Shown: in pieces, positions 34,361 to 46,169 of the stretch
Layout of the letters: each line of letters starts with the position of its first letter
Position numbering within the stretch: position 1 is the stretch's first letter
Source of the DNA: Pelobates cultripes
Lineage: Eukaryota > Chordata > Amphibia > Anura > Pelobatidae
Reading direction: 5' to 3'
Assembly (NCBI GenBank): GCA_933207985.1
Contig: OW240917.1
Location: 96,849,960-96,913,959, forward strand
Length of the DNA: 64,000 bases
The notes under the pieces: model-generated
The model's input: only the letters and a program-made list of their open reading frames with translations
Told to the model about the DNA's origin: nothing
Databases searched by the model: none
Translations under genes and position numbers: made by a program

Positions 34361-34815
34361 TGTCAGTGAGTGTGTATGGATCACTGTGTGTCAGCATACT
34401 TTCTTAAGTCACTGTGTGTCAGTGAGTTTGTATGTGTTGCTGGGTGTGTGTCAACAAATATGTATGGGTCAATATTTGTGTCATCATGTTTGTATGGATC
34501 ACTGAGTATATCAGTATGTTTTGTTTATGGGTCACTGTGTGTATCAATGAGAGTGTTTATGGGTCACTGTGTGTGTCAGTATGTTTGTTTAAGTCACACT
34601 GTGTCAGTGAGTGTGCATGTGTCACTGTGTGTGTGTCAATGAATGTGTGTGGGTCATTATGTGGGGTCATTATGTGTCTTAGTATGTTTGTATGGGTCAC
34701 TGTGTCTGTCAGTATGTTTGTATGAGTCACCGTGTATGTATGGATCACCATGTGTGTCAGTATGTTTGTAATGATTACTCTCTGTGTCTGTGAGTGTGTA
34801 GGGGTCACTGAGCAA
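34360..34815. repeat. GT-rich minisatellite, about 30-bp unit
   Basis: Units follow 'gggtcactgtgtgtgtcag' plus 'tatgtttgtat', about 28-32 bp and degenerate. Cys/Ser-rich and Thr/His-rich frames are artefacts of the repeat. Confidence 0.88.
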
Positions 34816-34911
34816 AATTATTTTTTTTACAATTCTAATGTGCACTTATCAACACAAAGCACACTCAGCTACTCACACATACCACTTACATTTACCTACA
34901 CATCACCACCC

Positions 34912-35400
34912 TGTCACGACACTCCTTAGTTAATATGCCCTCGTGCAGTACTCACACTCACCACTGTTTCTGTTTGGCACTGTTTCTCATTTCTTTTCAT
35001 TAAGCACTACACCTGGCCCTTGTTTAGCACCTATATATTCTGTTTTCTCCCCTCACTCCCTGTCAGATCATTATCTTTTATCTTGTGTCTGCTGTTTCCT
35101 GGTTCCCGTGTTTCTGACTCCTTGCCCCTGTGTCTTGTGTATCCTGATCCTGTGTTCCTGTTCCGACGTCCTTTTGGCCCAGCGTTCTCGTCTCTGCCTG
35201 GTCCTGTGTCCTGTGCCTCCTGTTCCAGTGTTCGCTTACAGTGTTCCTGCCTAACTTCAATTCCAGTGATTCTGACCTTGCTGCCTATATACCTTTGGCC
35301 TGCTTTGGGCTTTGCTCCTTGGTGTTTATTTAGTGCTTGGTGGCTTAGGGTCCGTGCCCCACTTATATTCTGTGGTGGCTGCACAATCCTGCCCAAAGCC
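34912..35400. repeat. Dispersed repeat, copy B
   Basis: Second copy of the 5056-5560 repeat, same orientation, starting TGTCACGACACTCCTTAG. The similarity ends at 'cacaatcctgccc' near 35393. Confidence 0.75.
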
Positions 35401-35689
35401 TTTACTTTTGCAAAGCAGCACCCCTTCATGTCATTACAGAATGATCTGACCACTTGGAACTAGACTTTCTGTGGCTGTCCAATCACAGACTTCCCAATGA
35501 AGCTTAATTAGACGTCTTTGCAAGGCAAATGCTCTGAGCACCTCTTGAGTTCAGCTCCACTGAGCTAACCAAACCATGAAGTAGCAGGACCTGTTTTCTG
35601 CTTGTGATTCAGTGGGGTGTAACAAGGTTAATTTAAAAAAGTGTGTATTACTACCGAAACCTGTACTTTTTGTAAAATGAAGAAAGAGG

Positions 35690-36075
35690 GTACACTATGC
35701 ACACATAATGCTATTCAGCAAGATAAAATGATTTAGGGGTCTGGAGTGTCCCTTTATGTCTCCTTTATTAGCCCTTAAAGTGGCATTAACACCCCTACCC
35801 CTAGAATCTTCATGAAATACTCATTATGACTGTGTTGAAATGTCACTGAAATTGTAACAGCAAAGTAATCCAGGCATTCAAGGTCTTCATACATCATTTC
35901 ATACATAATATAAATTAATTATATAATTATTTTTGCATTTTTTAATTTATAAAATTGTCAATTTCTATTGAAATCCTGCACATTTTGCAAAGTGAAAATG
36001 AGGACATGCTCTTCACACATAAAACATTTCAGCAAGCTGAAGTGCTATGGGCATCTGGAGTGTTCCTTTAAGCTC
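35690..36075. repeat. Two MITE ends in direct order
   Basis: 'ttcagcaagataaaatgatt..gtctggagtgtccctttat' (35714-35757) and 'ttcagcaagctgaagtgct..atctggagtgttccttta' (36030-36072) are homologous MITE termini about 315 bp apart, each complementary to a 'taaaggaacactcc' start. Confidence 0.55.
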
Positions 36076-36079
36076 AGTC

Positions 36080-37430
36080 TTGTCACACACATATAGTTCA
36101 ACATAAGTCTTTAAAAATTGGAGATAAACTTTGAATGTTTGTTCACTGGTACCTTTTCAATAAAGTTAGTTAAATATGCATGACCTAGGGTGAGTGCGGT
36201 AACATCGTGGCAGTGCATAATTACTCTGGATGTGGTGCTCTGACACATTAACAGGATTGAACCATAGGCATGCCTCCCAAGTGTCCCTGTTATGGGACCA
36301 AATCCTTTTGTCTCTCTATTCTATCCGTAATGTTGGTGTATCTGAGTGAATAACCGAGCTCCGATACAATGAATGTGTTTAGAAATCAGTCTGTGTAAAT
36401 AAGATTCATTGTTCTTATTCAAACATTTTACTTGCATAAATTATCAGTAAGTTATCTAAAACTTATCAGAACAGCCCGCCACTGGTCACACACCCACTCA
36501 CATCCTTAAAATTAAAGTGTAACTCTTTATCCATTTTGTTATAAGGTATTCTGAAGGCCTTTTTATCATATGTTCCCAGCGTTTGTAAGTGATATTATTT
36601 TTAATTGGTTTTGTGTGGTATTTTACTTTTGAAATAAAAGTTGCTGCACATTAAATCTTTAGTTATCAAGAATGTTTAACAATTTAAATATCTTGTCGCT
36701 TCATCACAAAACTGTTTATTTCATCCATTATTGGTATTTTGTAATTTTTCTATGACTTGGCTGTTTTTGCACCAGATCTGTGCAGATTTAATTAATCAAG
36801 TGCTCACCATTTTGTTGTGTTACTAGTTTACAAGAGTAAAGTGTAAGAGAGAACTTGACAAATTGTTTCAATTCAGCTTGTGATGTTTCGTGACCAAAGT
36901 AATAATCGCCCCCATTAGATGGGAAATAAGAAACAAGCATTAGTGTTTGCAATGATACATACAACGTAGACATGTGTGATAGGCACAGATTATAATCACT
37001 TTTATCTTGTGTATTGTTTTGCTGTACAGTATTCTAGATTCAGAGTGATATAACATGTAAAATATGGTGAAATACAACATGATTAAAGGGAGAATATTTC
37101 TACCTAGTTATCAAGCTCCAAAACAGCAATTTGAAATAAGGTCTCAACAGGATTATGTTTCACATGCAATAAATTTACACACTACTGACTGTTGAATAGT
37201 GAATGCTCGCCCATAGGAGCAGCTGTGGCAGTGCCCAACTAGTTTATCTTGCAATGAAAAAAAAATTAAACTATATATTTATTTCTGTCTTGGTTTTTAA
37301 CTTTTTTTTTTGTGTAAACTTACACCTTTGAGATGTATCTTTTTGATCAAATATGTGATGGTTATATCCTTATACCTTTTTAATTAAGACAACTGCAGTT
37401 TACCTCCCCTCCCCCCTTTTTTAATGCACC
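36080..37430. other. No gene seen
   Basis: AT-rich sequence without supported frames or recognised repeats. Confidence 0.5.
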
Positions 37431-37499
37431 ACTATTGGTGTTAGGGAGATTAAAAAAGCATAAACATATTTATGGTTGTTTTCCTTAAAAATTTTTTTA

Positions 37500-37985
37500 T
37501 TAAATCCTATGCAAAGTGTTGCATTGCTGCCTACTAACACCTTTAGTGGAAGTTACTCAGATGGCCACTAGAGGTTCCTTTTGAGTCAGTGCTGCACAAT
37601 ATGCAGCACTGACATTCAGCATCTCCACACTCTACATGGAGACGCTTAACGTTCCCCGTAGAGAGGCTTTGATTCAATGCATCTCATTTAGGAAATGCTG
37701 AATTGCACACTGCAGTGATTTTCCACACATTAACAAAAGCTTACCAATGTTTTCCTATGTGAAAGCATTGGTTTGTCTGTGATCATTAAGTGTGATGATC
37801 AAAGGGAAGGTGGCAAAGTGTAGGCATGGCCAGAAGAGATGGATCCACATGAAGCTGGAAGAAATATGAGCAAAATCGCCTTTAATTTAGCTGACAAGAT
37901 AGCCAGGGCCTGAAATGTGTTTTCATAACTATAGTGACAGGTATATGTATGTAGTCCTGTCACTATAGTGTTCTTTTTAAACCCC
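37500..37985. repeat. MITE copy
   Basis: Shares 'actcagatggc' with 'tagagg/agatccttc' and a 'cactatagtgttctttttaa' end with the copy at 45035-45607. It is divergent and interrupted. It also contains the 'catagtgacagg/cctgtcactatag' hairpin at 37927-37970. Confidence 0.55.
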
Positions 37986-37999
37986 TTTTGTTTAAGCAA

Positions 38000-40900
38000 C
38001 CATTTCCGGTGATTTACACAGACCTCCTAAACACATCCTGTAAAGAGAGATCTAATGTGTAAACATACTTTATTGCAGAGTCTGTTCAATTTATGTCTTC
38101 TTTCCTGCTTTGATAATGGCTTGCAAGAGCCTGCAGCACCAGCCTATGGGTTTGGTTAATTTGGTATTAACAGAGCAGGAGATAAACGATTCTAGAGTAA
38201 GATCTGATACTATGTATTTCTTGAAAACGGTGTCATTCATAAACCGAAACAAATGTGATTTAAATTGAAGAGAATTGAGCAGGGTTGCTGCAGGGGTATG
38301 ATCTATACCAAAACTAATTAATTAAGCTTAAATTGTTTCAGTGCTTATCATATCCCTTTAAGAGGGCAAAGTCCAACGGTTAAGAGCAAAGTTTACGGAG
38401 ATGAAATGGATCAATTTACGGGGTGGAGCCCAGCAGCCCACCATCAGAAAATTTCACCAGCTATCACTGTTGTTGAATGTAAATACTTATGTAACATCAC
38501 CCAACCTTGCATTACACACCCATGTGTTCCTACTCAGTTCTGCTGCTTCTCATCCCTAACCTACTAGGCATTATCTGGATCTTTAACATTTGCCCAGTGC
38601 CCTGGATTTCCACACCAGATTTATCTGTACCAAACATCCTCTGTTTTTCTTGTGCTTACATGCATCACTTTGAGACAACTGTCCCATTCAAAAGCTTCAC
38701 CTTTGAATGAGACAATTGCCTCTCTCTCCACGTTAAACAAAGCAGGTAAATGAGACTTTTTAAAAAAAAAAAATATTTACCTTCTTTTTTAGGGGGAGTA
38801 AGGGGGTTGGAGGGGGGAGGCACTGTTCTAACCAATTTAGGGTCCTATCCCTAGGAATGCTGCCAAAGTGCATTGGTAATGCCTTACAGACTTACACACA
38901 TGCAGTTGTAATATCTCTTTAGCTTGCAACATCCTGACAGGGGATGATAAGAAGGGAGTCTGATCAGTGTTATTCATGCAGAGCAGGCTATTGTACAATG
39001 ATTCCCTGTTTCTGTCATTGGAAACCCAGAGGCAAGGGGCTAAATAATCTCTCTTAACTAGAGAGCTGTGCTCAACAATGCAGCCTGATCAAGTTTACAG
39101 TAAGTTTCTAAACATGTGTTACATACTTTTCAATGTTTTTCTTGCTTTATTTTGGCTTGTATATTTGTTTAAAAGTGTTTGCTTGCTGTTTAAAAATAAA
39201 TAATTGTCAAATGATGCATGTCCTTTTAATGGAAAGACAAAGGTTAGGGAGATCAGGCAGGCAGGACATAAAAAGATTCTGCCAGTATTCAAAGGGGAGG
39301 AGAACAGTCTTGGAATGAGATTATTATGCAAGGCCTTAGCAGATTTGCAGAAAAATAGAGCATATCAAGTAACAATCCTTCTCTTTGCAGAAAAATGAGG
39401 GTTGGTGAGTGGATTCAGACTCACATAGTTAACTGAGATGATATCATCCTGGCAAATCATGGCATTTGAAACCAGCATCCATTCAGCAAAAGATAACTTG
39501 TCTGTAATTTTAACAATAGTAATGTTTTGTAGAATATACAGAGTTGACACACAAATGCCATCTTCGTGTATATCAAATACATACTGGTAAATACTGACAA
39601 TGGCATGAAAGGCACCAGTAGTCCTAAAAAGGGACTATTAATATAGAACATGTTACATGTTGGATGCACATGTATGGAAAGTGACAAAAAGAAACATACA
39701 GCCTAGTTGCCAGGCAGTGAGTTGCTAAATGATGCATTTTAAAACATCTGCATGATTTGGAGAGAAGTGATCACTGCAAAAAAAAAAAAAAAAAATAACC
39801 TGCTGTTTAAGCGGAATTCTGCACAGCGAGATTGTTTAGTTCTTCTGATCAAAATTTGGTTCTTCTGATCTGGACCTCTGACGCTAGTGTGGCTGAAATT
39901 CAGTCTTCAAAACCAATTTGGCTGAACCAAATACCTCGGTGGTGCAAATGTTAATCATTCAAAGAAATAATATTAAAAAAAGATTCATCAAAATCATCCA
40001 AAAATAAATAAAAGTCCATTGGGTACTGTATTAACTCCACATTTCACAGTGGGTTATCCACTAGACAGTAACCAGTAGAACCATTTTCACTAAAAATAAA
40101 TTTTGTTTGGCACCTCCAGCACTCAAACTAAACAAAACTAAATTTCATTTTAAGGAAAAATGGTTCTGCTTAACTGAATGTTTCTACCACACACAAGTAC
40201 ATTGTGTAAAAGGTACTGGAAACTGTCAGTTTACCAATTGACTGTAAAATGTGCACAACTAGAAATGCACATCACTGCTGTGCCCCTAAAGCTAAATACA
40301 TAGTGCATATTTACTAGTAATTTGACATGCATACGGTACACATTAAATTGACAAAAATACTAGAAGTCTCATGATTTTTTTAGATAATGTGTTAAAAATG
40401 CAAAAAAAAAAGAATTCTATTCAAATACTTGCACATTTACCTCACTGCTCCCCTGAAAGAGGCTTCCCCAGTCAAGAACCTCACATTTTATTTGCATTGT
40501 TTTCTTATCCCATAAATTCCCCTCTTAAAGTGGTTTATTATAAGCTATTGCCCACAGCCCCATTCATAAATTAAAACAAGTAAAACTGCTCAATAACCTG
40601 ATATAAAATCATATTGCAGCTGTCATCAGTTTATTTACAGTCAGCTTCATAGTTTTATGGACCAGACAGTATTCAGTGGTCCCTTGAGATACCAAACACA
40701 CATATGTTGTGGTTTGGGCTCTATCTATAGCTGGAGAAATATGGGAAGAACATTTTTTGAGCATGTGCACTCCGCATGCAGAAGTAGAATGATCTTAAAT
40801 GCAAATCAAGAAGTAAACATTCCTTCTTTGAAACCAACAAACCAGAGGGCATTCTTATAGTTGCAGAGCGTTTTACAAATTACTGCAGTTGTAAGTGCCA

Positions 40901-41925
40901 TGCTGAGAAGGCAAATGGAATCCAGGATACTCTATGCACTGTGGTGGATGTATTGAGCTTACGTTGCTATTGAGGTTATTTTGGCCCTTATGTTATTTCA
41001 CATACCTAAAGATAGTCTTGTGAAAACATGGTTTTGGGGGGAAATGGTGACATTAGGAAACAATTGTGAGAGGTGATATATGTAAATATGGTAGATAAAT
41101 ATACCATGGAAAATTGGGAATCTTGAATAGTTTAATATGGTAAAATACATACTTTTTATTTTCATTAAACTGGTTTAGATTTTATTTCTGGTCAAGGAAT
41201 GAGCAGGCTAAATATGTAAAAGGTTTCTTATCTAAAATCCAAATCTGTTTGAAATAGTGATGCTGTAAGCAGTGATATCAGCTTGTTAAATAATCACCGG
41301 GAAACCCTTCTATTTATCTGTTTAACCTTCCCAAAGCATTCACAGTAGATATTATTATGTGGCAGAGCATGCAGCTATTAAAAGCTTAACTAATTACCAT
41401 TTGCTTTGTGATAATAAATGATGGAAATCTCAGATGTAAAGGTAAGCAGCCTCTGAAATGATACAAGCTATGCAGGTTAAGAGTACACTTGTAGTTTCAC
41501 TCTATAGCTCCACGGTGGAGCCAAAGCCCTAGAATTTGCTTTATGTGTTAGCTACATGCAGTAAACAGAGACACAGACACATCTGGGAGAAAAAATGAGA
41601 TAGACACTTACTGTAGTTGCTTTATGATTTGCATGTCTGTTTCTGAGTTAAAACACATAAACATCTATAAAAAATACAATAGCAGGAATACAAAATAAAA
41701 TATTATAAATGCATGCCTATCTTTTATGCTAAAATATAAGATCCAGGTTAGATTTTGACAAATGTGTATTTGAACATTATTATATAATCTGGAACAAACA
41801 AATGACAATGGAATAGTTTAAATATATTTTTGGTAAATTAGAGAAATTATCTTTTGTTTTTGTTGTGGAATTATATTTACAAAATAAGTTGCTAGGAATT
41901 TACCTTGCACATTGCCCTGTGGTGT
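38000..41925. other. No gene seen
   Basis: Mostly AT-rich DNA of no recognised family. About 38100-38350 resembles an old MITE interior. A run of 20 A occurs at 39777-39796. All frames are under 80 codons and show no domain. Confidence 0.45.
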
Positions 41926-42358
41926 ATGGCACCAATGCATTAGCAGCAGATCATTTGAGTCCTGCAAGTTGCAAGGTGGGGCCTCCATGGATTAGACTTG
42001 TTGTTCCAGCACATCCCACAGATGCTCAATTGCATTGAGATCTGGTAAATTATGAGGCCAAGGCAACATGTTGAACAATTTTTGCAGTATGACAAGGGGT
42101 GTTATCCTGGTTAAAGAGGCCAGTGCCATCAAGAAACAGCATTGCCATGCAGGGGTGTATGTGGTCTGCAACAATATGTTGGTGGTACATCCACATGAAT
42201 GCCAGAACTCAAGGTTCCCAGCGAAACATTGCCCAGAGCATAACACTGCCTCCACAGGCCTGCCATAGTGCATCCTGCTGCCATCTCTTCCACGGGTAAA
42301 CGATACACATGTACCAGGCCATCCACCTGATCTAAAAGAAAATGTGAATCATCAGATC

Positions 42359-42437
42359 AAGGTATTAGATTAAGTAGAAAGAGGGAAGTGCTCATGCCAT
42401 TGTACAGAACAATTGGTGAGACCTCACTTGGAGTATT
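42359..42437 (+). repeat. Short CR1-like LINE fragment inside Tc1
   Basis: About 75 bases nearly identical to 47370-47445 (for example 'agaaagagggaagtgctcat' and 'tgagacctcacttggagtat'). They replace a few bases of Tc1 sequence between 'catcagatcaagg' and 'ttccattgctcc'. The patch is from the middle of the LINE RT C-terminal region and is neither a 5' nor a 3' end. No target duplication is seen. Confidence 0.88.
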
Positions 42438-42700
42438 GTATCTTCCATTGCTCCATGGTCCAGTTCTGATGCTCATGTCCCCATTTAAGGTGCTTTTGGC
42501 AATGAGCATTGGTAATAATGGGCACTCTGCATCCCCAAATGCAGCAAACTGTGATGTACTGTGTATTGTGACACCTTTCTATCATGTCCATCATTAAGGT
42601 TTTCAGCAATTTGAGCTACAGTAGCTCATATGAGCTAGCCTTCACTCCCCACATGCATCAATGAGCCTTGGGTGCCCATGACCCTGACGCCGGTTCACCA

Positions 42701-44571
42701 CACTGGCGGATCCAGGGGGGGGGGCAACGGGGCAATTGCCCCCCCCGAGAAATCCGCCGGTCTCCCTCCCCTGCCAGCAGCACATGCAGGTGCCAGCCCT
42801 GCAATGTGCCTGCGGACCGGAGGGGAGATCAGAGATCTCCCTCCCCGGTCCGCAGGCACTGTGCTGGCAGAGCGCGGGCTAGAGTTCACTGTAACCACTG
42901 GGACCACCAGGGAATCCTCCACTTGGACCACCAGGGATCGAAATATGTCCCCCCTCCTCCTCAATAAAGGTAAGAAGGGAGGGGGGACATAGAATATTTG
43001 TTTTTTTTAATTAATTAAATAAAGATACATATTATAAAAAAAAAGCCCCCCCCTACCCTTAACACACACACACATAGCCCCCATACTGCCCCCATACACA
43101 CACACATACTACCCCCATACACACATACTACCTCCCCCATACTGCCCCCATAATAGCTGGCCACTACCCCCGATACACACACATACACTGCCCCCCATAC
43201 ACATACTACCCCCCATACACACAAACATACTGCCCCTATGTTGCCCCCCCCATACACACATACTGCCCTATACACACATACTGCCCCCCATGCCCCCTAT
43301 ACACACACATACTGTCTCCCCCATACACACACACACATTCTGCCCCCCATGCACACACATATACTGCCTCTACACACATACTGCCCCCTATGCTGCCCCT
43401 CTATACACACACATACTACCCCTATACACCACACACATATACTACCCCCCATGTGCTGCCCCCTATACACACACATACTGCCCCCCATACACATACTGCC
43501 CTCCCCCATACACACACATACATACTGCCCCCATGCTGCCCCTAGTTGTTGCCACACACACACTGCCCCCATGCTGCCCCCCCTATACACATACTGCCCC
43601 TATACACATACTACCCCCTCAAAAGCGCCCCCATACATACCTCCCATACACATACTGCCCCACACACACATTACAGCACAAGTTCCCCCCATGCTGCCCT
43701 CCATACACACATACCTCTCTGCCCCCACTGCCCCCCCTGGTTGTTATTACACACACACAGGCCTGCCCCCATGCTGCCCTCCATACACACATACTGCCCC
43801 CATACACATACTGCCCCCATGCTGCCCCCCCCCATACACACATTCTGCCCCCATACACATACTGCCCCCCATACACACATACTGCCCCCCCATGCCTCCC
43901 CCATACACATACTGCCCCCCCTCACACATACACTGCCCCCATGCACACATACTGCCCTCACACATATTACTGCCCCCCATACACACATAATGCCCCCCAT
44001 GCTGCCCCCATACACACATACTGCCCCCATACACGCTATGCTATTACACACATACTGCCCCCCATGCTGCCCCCGATACACACTGCCCCCATACACACAC
44101 TGCCCCCATACACACACATTGCCCACATTCACACACATTGCCCACATTCACACACATTGCCCACATTCACACACACACTGCAACTGTTACACACACATAC
44201 TGTCCCACACATACACTGCATCCCTGACATACACTGCCCCGCCTACTCACACACTACAACCTTCACACACACACACACACACACTGCTCACACACTGTCC
44301 CCCTCACACACACACACACTGCACCCCTTACACATTGCACCACTCACACACACCACTGTTCCTATGCCCTACTACCGCCCCATTTCCCAGCAGACCTCAG
44401 GTAAGTTGTCAAACTGTTCTTAAACGGTTTGACTACTTACTCTAGGAGGGGGTCCCGGCACTATTGACACCATATCCACTACACTGAGCTGTAGTAGTTA
44501 TTGTGTCTGGATTATTTCTTTAAATAATCTACAAGTGCCCCTCCCGAGATCAGGCTCTGGATCCGCCACTG
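42701..44571. mobile_element. Non-autonomous hAT element with 8-bp target duplication
   Basis: The left end CACTGGCGGATCCAG (42701) and right end CTGGATCCGCCACTG (44571) are inverted repeats, flanked by the 8-bp duplication GTTCACCA at 42693-42700 and 44572-44579. Subterminal sequence is G-run/C-run rich with a 'gggagatcagagatctccct' palindrome near 42820. The bulk is a CA/CCCC minisatellite. No transposase. Confidence 0.93.
43055..44375. repeat. 1.3-kb CA/C-rich minisatellite
   Basis: Irregular units such as 'catacacacatactgccccc' and 'catgctgccccc'. Very long frames on both strands (up to 377 codons, rich in His, Thr and Pro or Cys and Gly) result from this composition. Confidence 0.93.
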
Positions 44572-45034
44572 GTTCACCAGTTGTCTTTTTTGCACCACGT
44601 TTGGAAGTCCCTAACCACTAAATACTGGGGAAACTCATTAGGGCTTGCTGTTTTGAAGATGCTCTGACCTATTCATCTAGCCATTTTAATTTGACCCTTG
44701 CCAAAGTCACTGAGATATTTTCGTTTGCCCATTTTTCCTACTTACAGAACATGAAATTTAGGAACTGTCTGTTCACTTGCTGCCTAATATATCCAAGCTC
44801 TTGACAGATGCCATTGTAATTATATAATCAAAATTATTCACTTCACCTGTCAGTGGTTTTAATGCTGTGGTTGATCAGTCTAAAATTGCAGTAACAAGAT
44901 GTATTAAAATTGCTTTCTGATTTCTATACATCTTGTGAGTGTGATTGTGTATATACACACAACACGCAATATTTAGCAGTGCTGTTCTTTTTGTAGTTGT
45001 TTGTATTTTTTGTCTGTAGAGATTGGTATGTTTT

Positions 45035-45607
45035 TTTCAGCTAATTGAATTTGTTCTGGTGAGTAGAATCATTACCTTCAGGCTTTTTGCTGTAAACACT
45101 GTCTTTTTAGAGAAAATGTAGTGTTTACATTACAGCCTAGTGATAACTTTACTGGCCACTACTCAGATGGCTGTTAGAGATCCTTCCTGGGTCATGGCTG
45201 ACTAAAATGCATCCAAACATTCAGTGTCTCCTCCTTCTGCATGCAGACACTGAACTTTCCTCATAGAGATTCATTGATTCAGTTCATCTCTATGAGGAGA
45301 TGCTGATTGGCCAGGGCTGTGTTTGAATTATGCTGGCTCTGCCCCTGATCTGCCTCTTTGTCAGTCTCAGCCAATCCTATGGGGAAGCACTGTGATTGGA
45401 TCAGGCTACCACTTCTGATGATGTCAGCAGGTAGTGGGCAGGTCTAAAGGAAACAGGGACAAACAAGCAGCTGCAGGCTTGAATACAAGTAAGATTTTTA
45501 CTATATTTATGGAGGCATGAGGGGAACAGGGGGGCTAAATGGTGGTTTTAACCCTATAGGGTCAGGAATACATGTTTGTGTTCCTGACTCTATAGTGCTT
45601 CTTTAAG
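45035..45607. mobile_element. MITE, intact-looking copy
   Basis: 'aattgaatttgttctggtga' near the left and 'gtgttcctgactctatagtg' at the right are the ends of a frequent frog MITE. Internal 'caggctttttgctgtaaacac' and 'gtgtttacattacagcc' form an inverted pair. Relatives are at 26540 and 37500. Confidence 0.65.
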
Positions 45608-46165
45608 AAATGTTGTGCTAGCTATGGTTTTCTAACTTTAGAAGGGTAATTGTATTTTTAATTCATATTTCCACTTGTGGTATCATCAATTTGTTTGGTC
45701 TAAGTTAACTATTGCAGATAGTTATGTGTGCAGATACACAAATAAGGTTGATATACACAGAAAACAATTTATACAAATACCTTCACTTCCAAGAAGACAC
45801 ATAACACTGTATATTTAAAGTTTATTAAAGATTTTTACAGGTATCATCTCAGGTTAGGGTCCAGTATCCATGAGGTGAGGTTTAAAGGTAGGTTTTACTT
45901 ACCTGTACCACCCTCTTCTTCATTCAGGGGATCTTCTTCAAATAATGGTGCATCATCTGCCAGGATGCACGACTGTACTGTACTCTCATGCATGTGCAAG
46001 AGTGCAACACTGAGGACTATGGAGGATCCTGGCAAATCACGAAAGCCTCCATAAATAATGTCACAATGAGTGAGAATAATTTTAATATATTTTCTTAATT
46101 CCATTTTTTTTCTCAACTTCAGTTAGGTTCACCATTTCACAAAAGGGAAAATAATTCTTGTTTCT
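45608..46165. other. No gene seen
   Basis: AT-rich; only short frames, none with a recognisable domain. Confidence 0.5.
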
Positions 46166-46169
46166 ATCA

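Larger units (their letters stand above)
41930..44880 (-). pseudogene. Tc1-like transposase pseudogene split by two insertions
   Basis: The minus strand begins 'MGKRKYLSDFGKGQIKMAR' (about 44730-44675, stop right after), an N-terminal HTH start typical of one Tc1 lineage. It is interrupted by a hAT element (42701-44571). It continues with the 'HQNWTMEQWK' region near 42450, then a LINE-derived patch (42359-42437), then 'VHVYRLPVEEM..GCTMAG' and 'GIHVDVPPTYC' (42320-42200), and ends with 'PWPHNLPDLNAIEHLWDVLEQQV' (42060-41995), containing the third-acid motif. Many stops are present. Confidence 0.85.

Noticed and set aside
43238..44445. Frames of up to 377 codons rich in His/Pro/Thr and, on the other strand, Cys/Gly/Val
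   Set aside because: They exist on both strands and in all frames of a CA/C-rich minisatellite; there is no domain, no codon bias and no conserved start.
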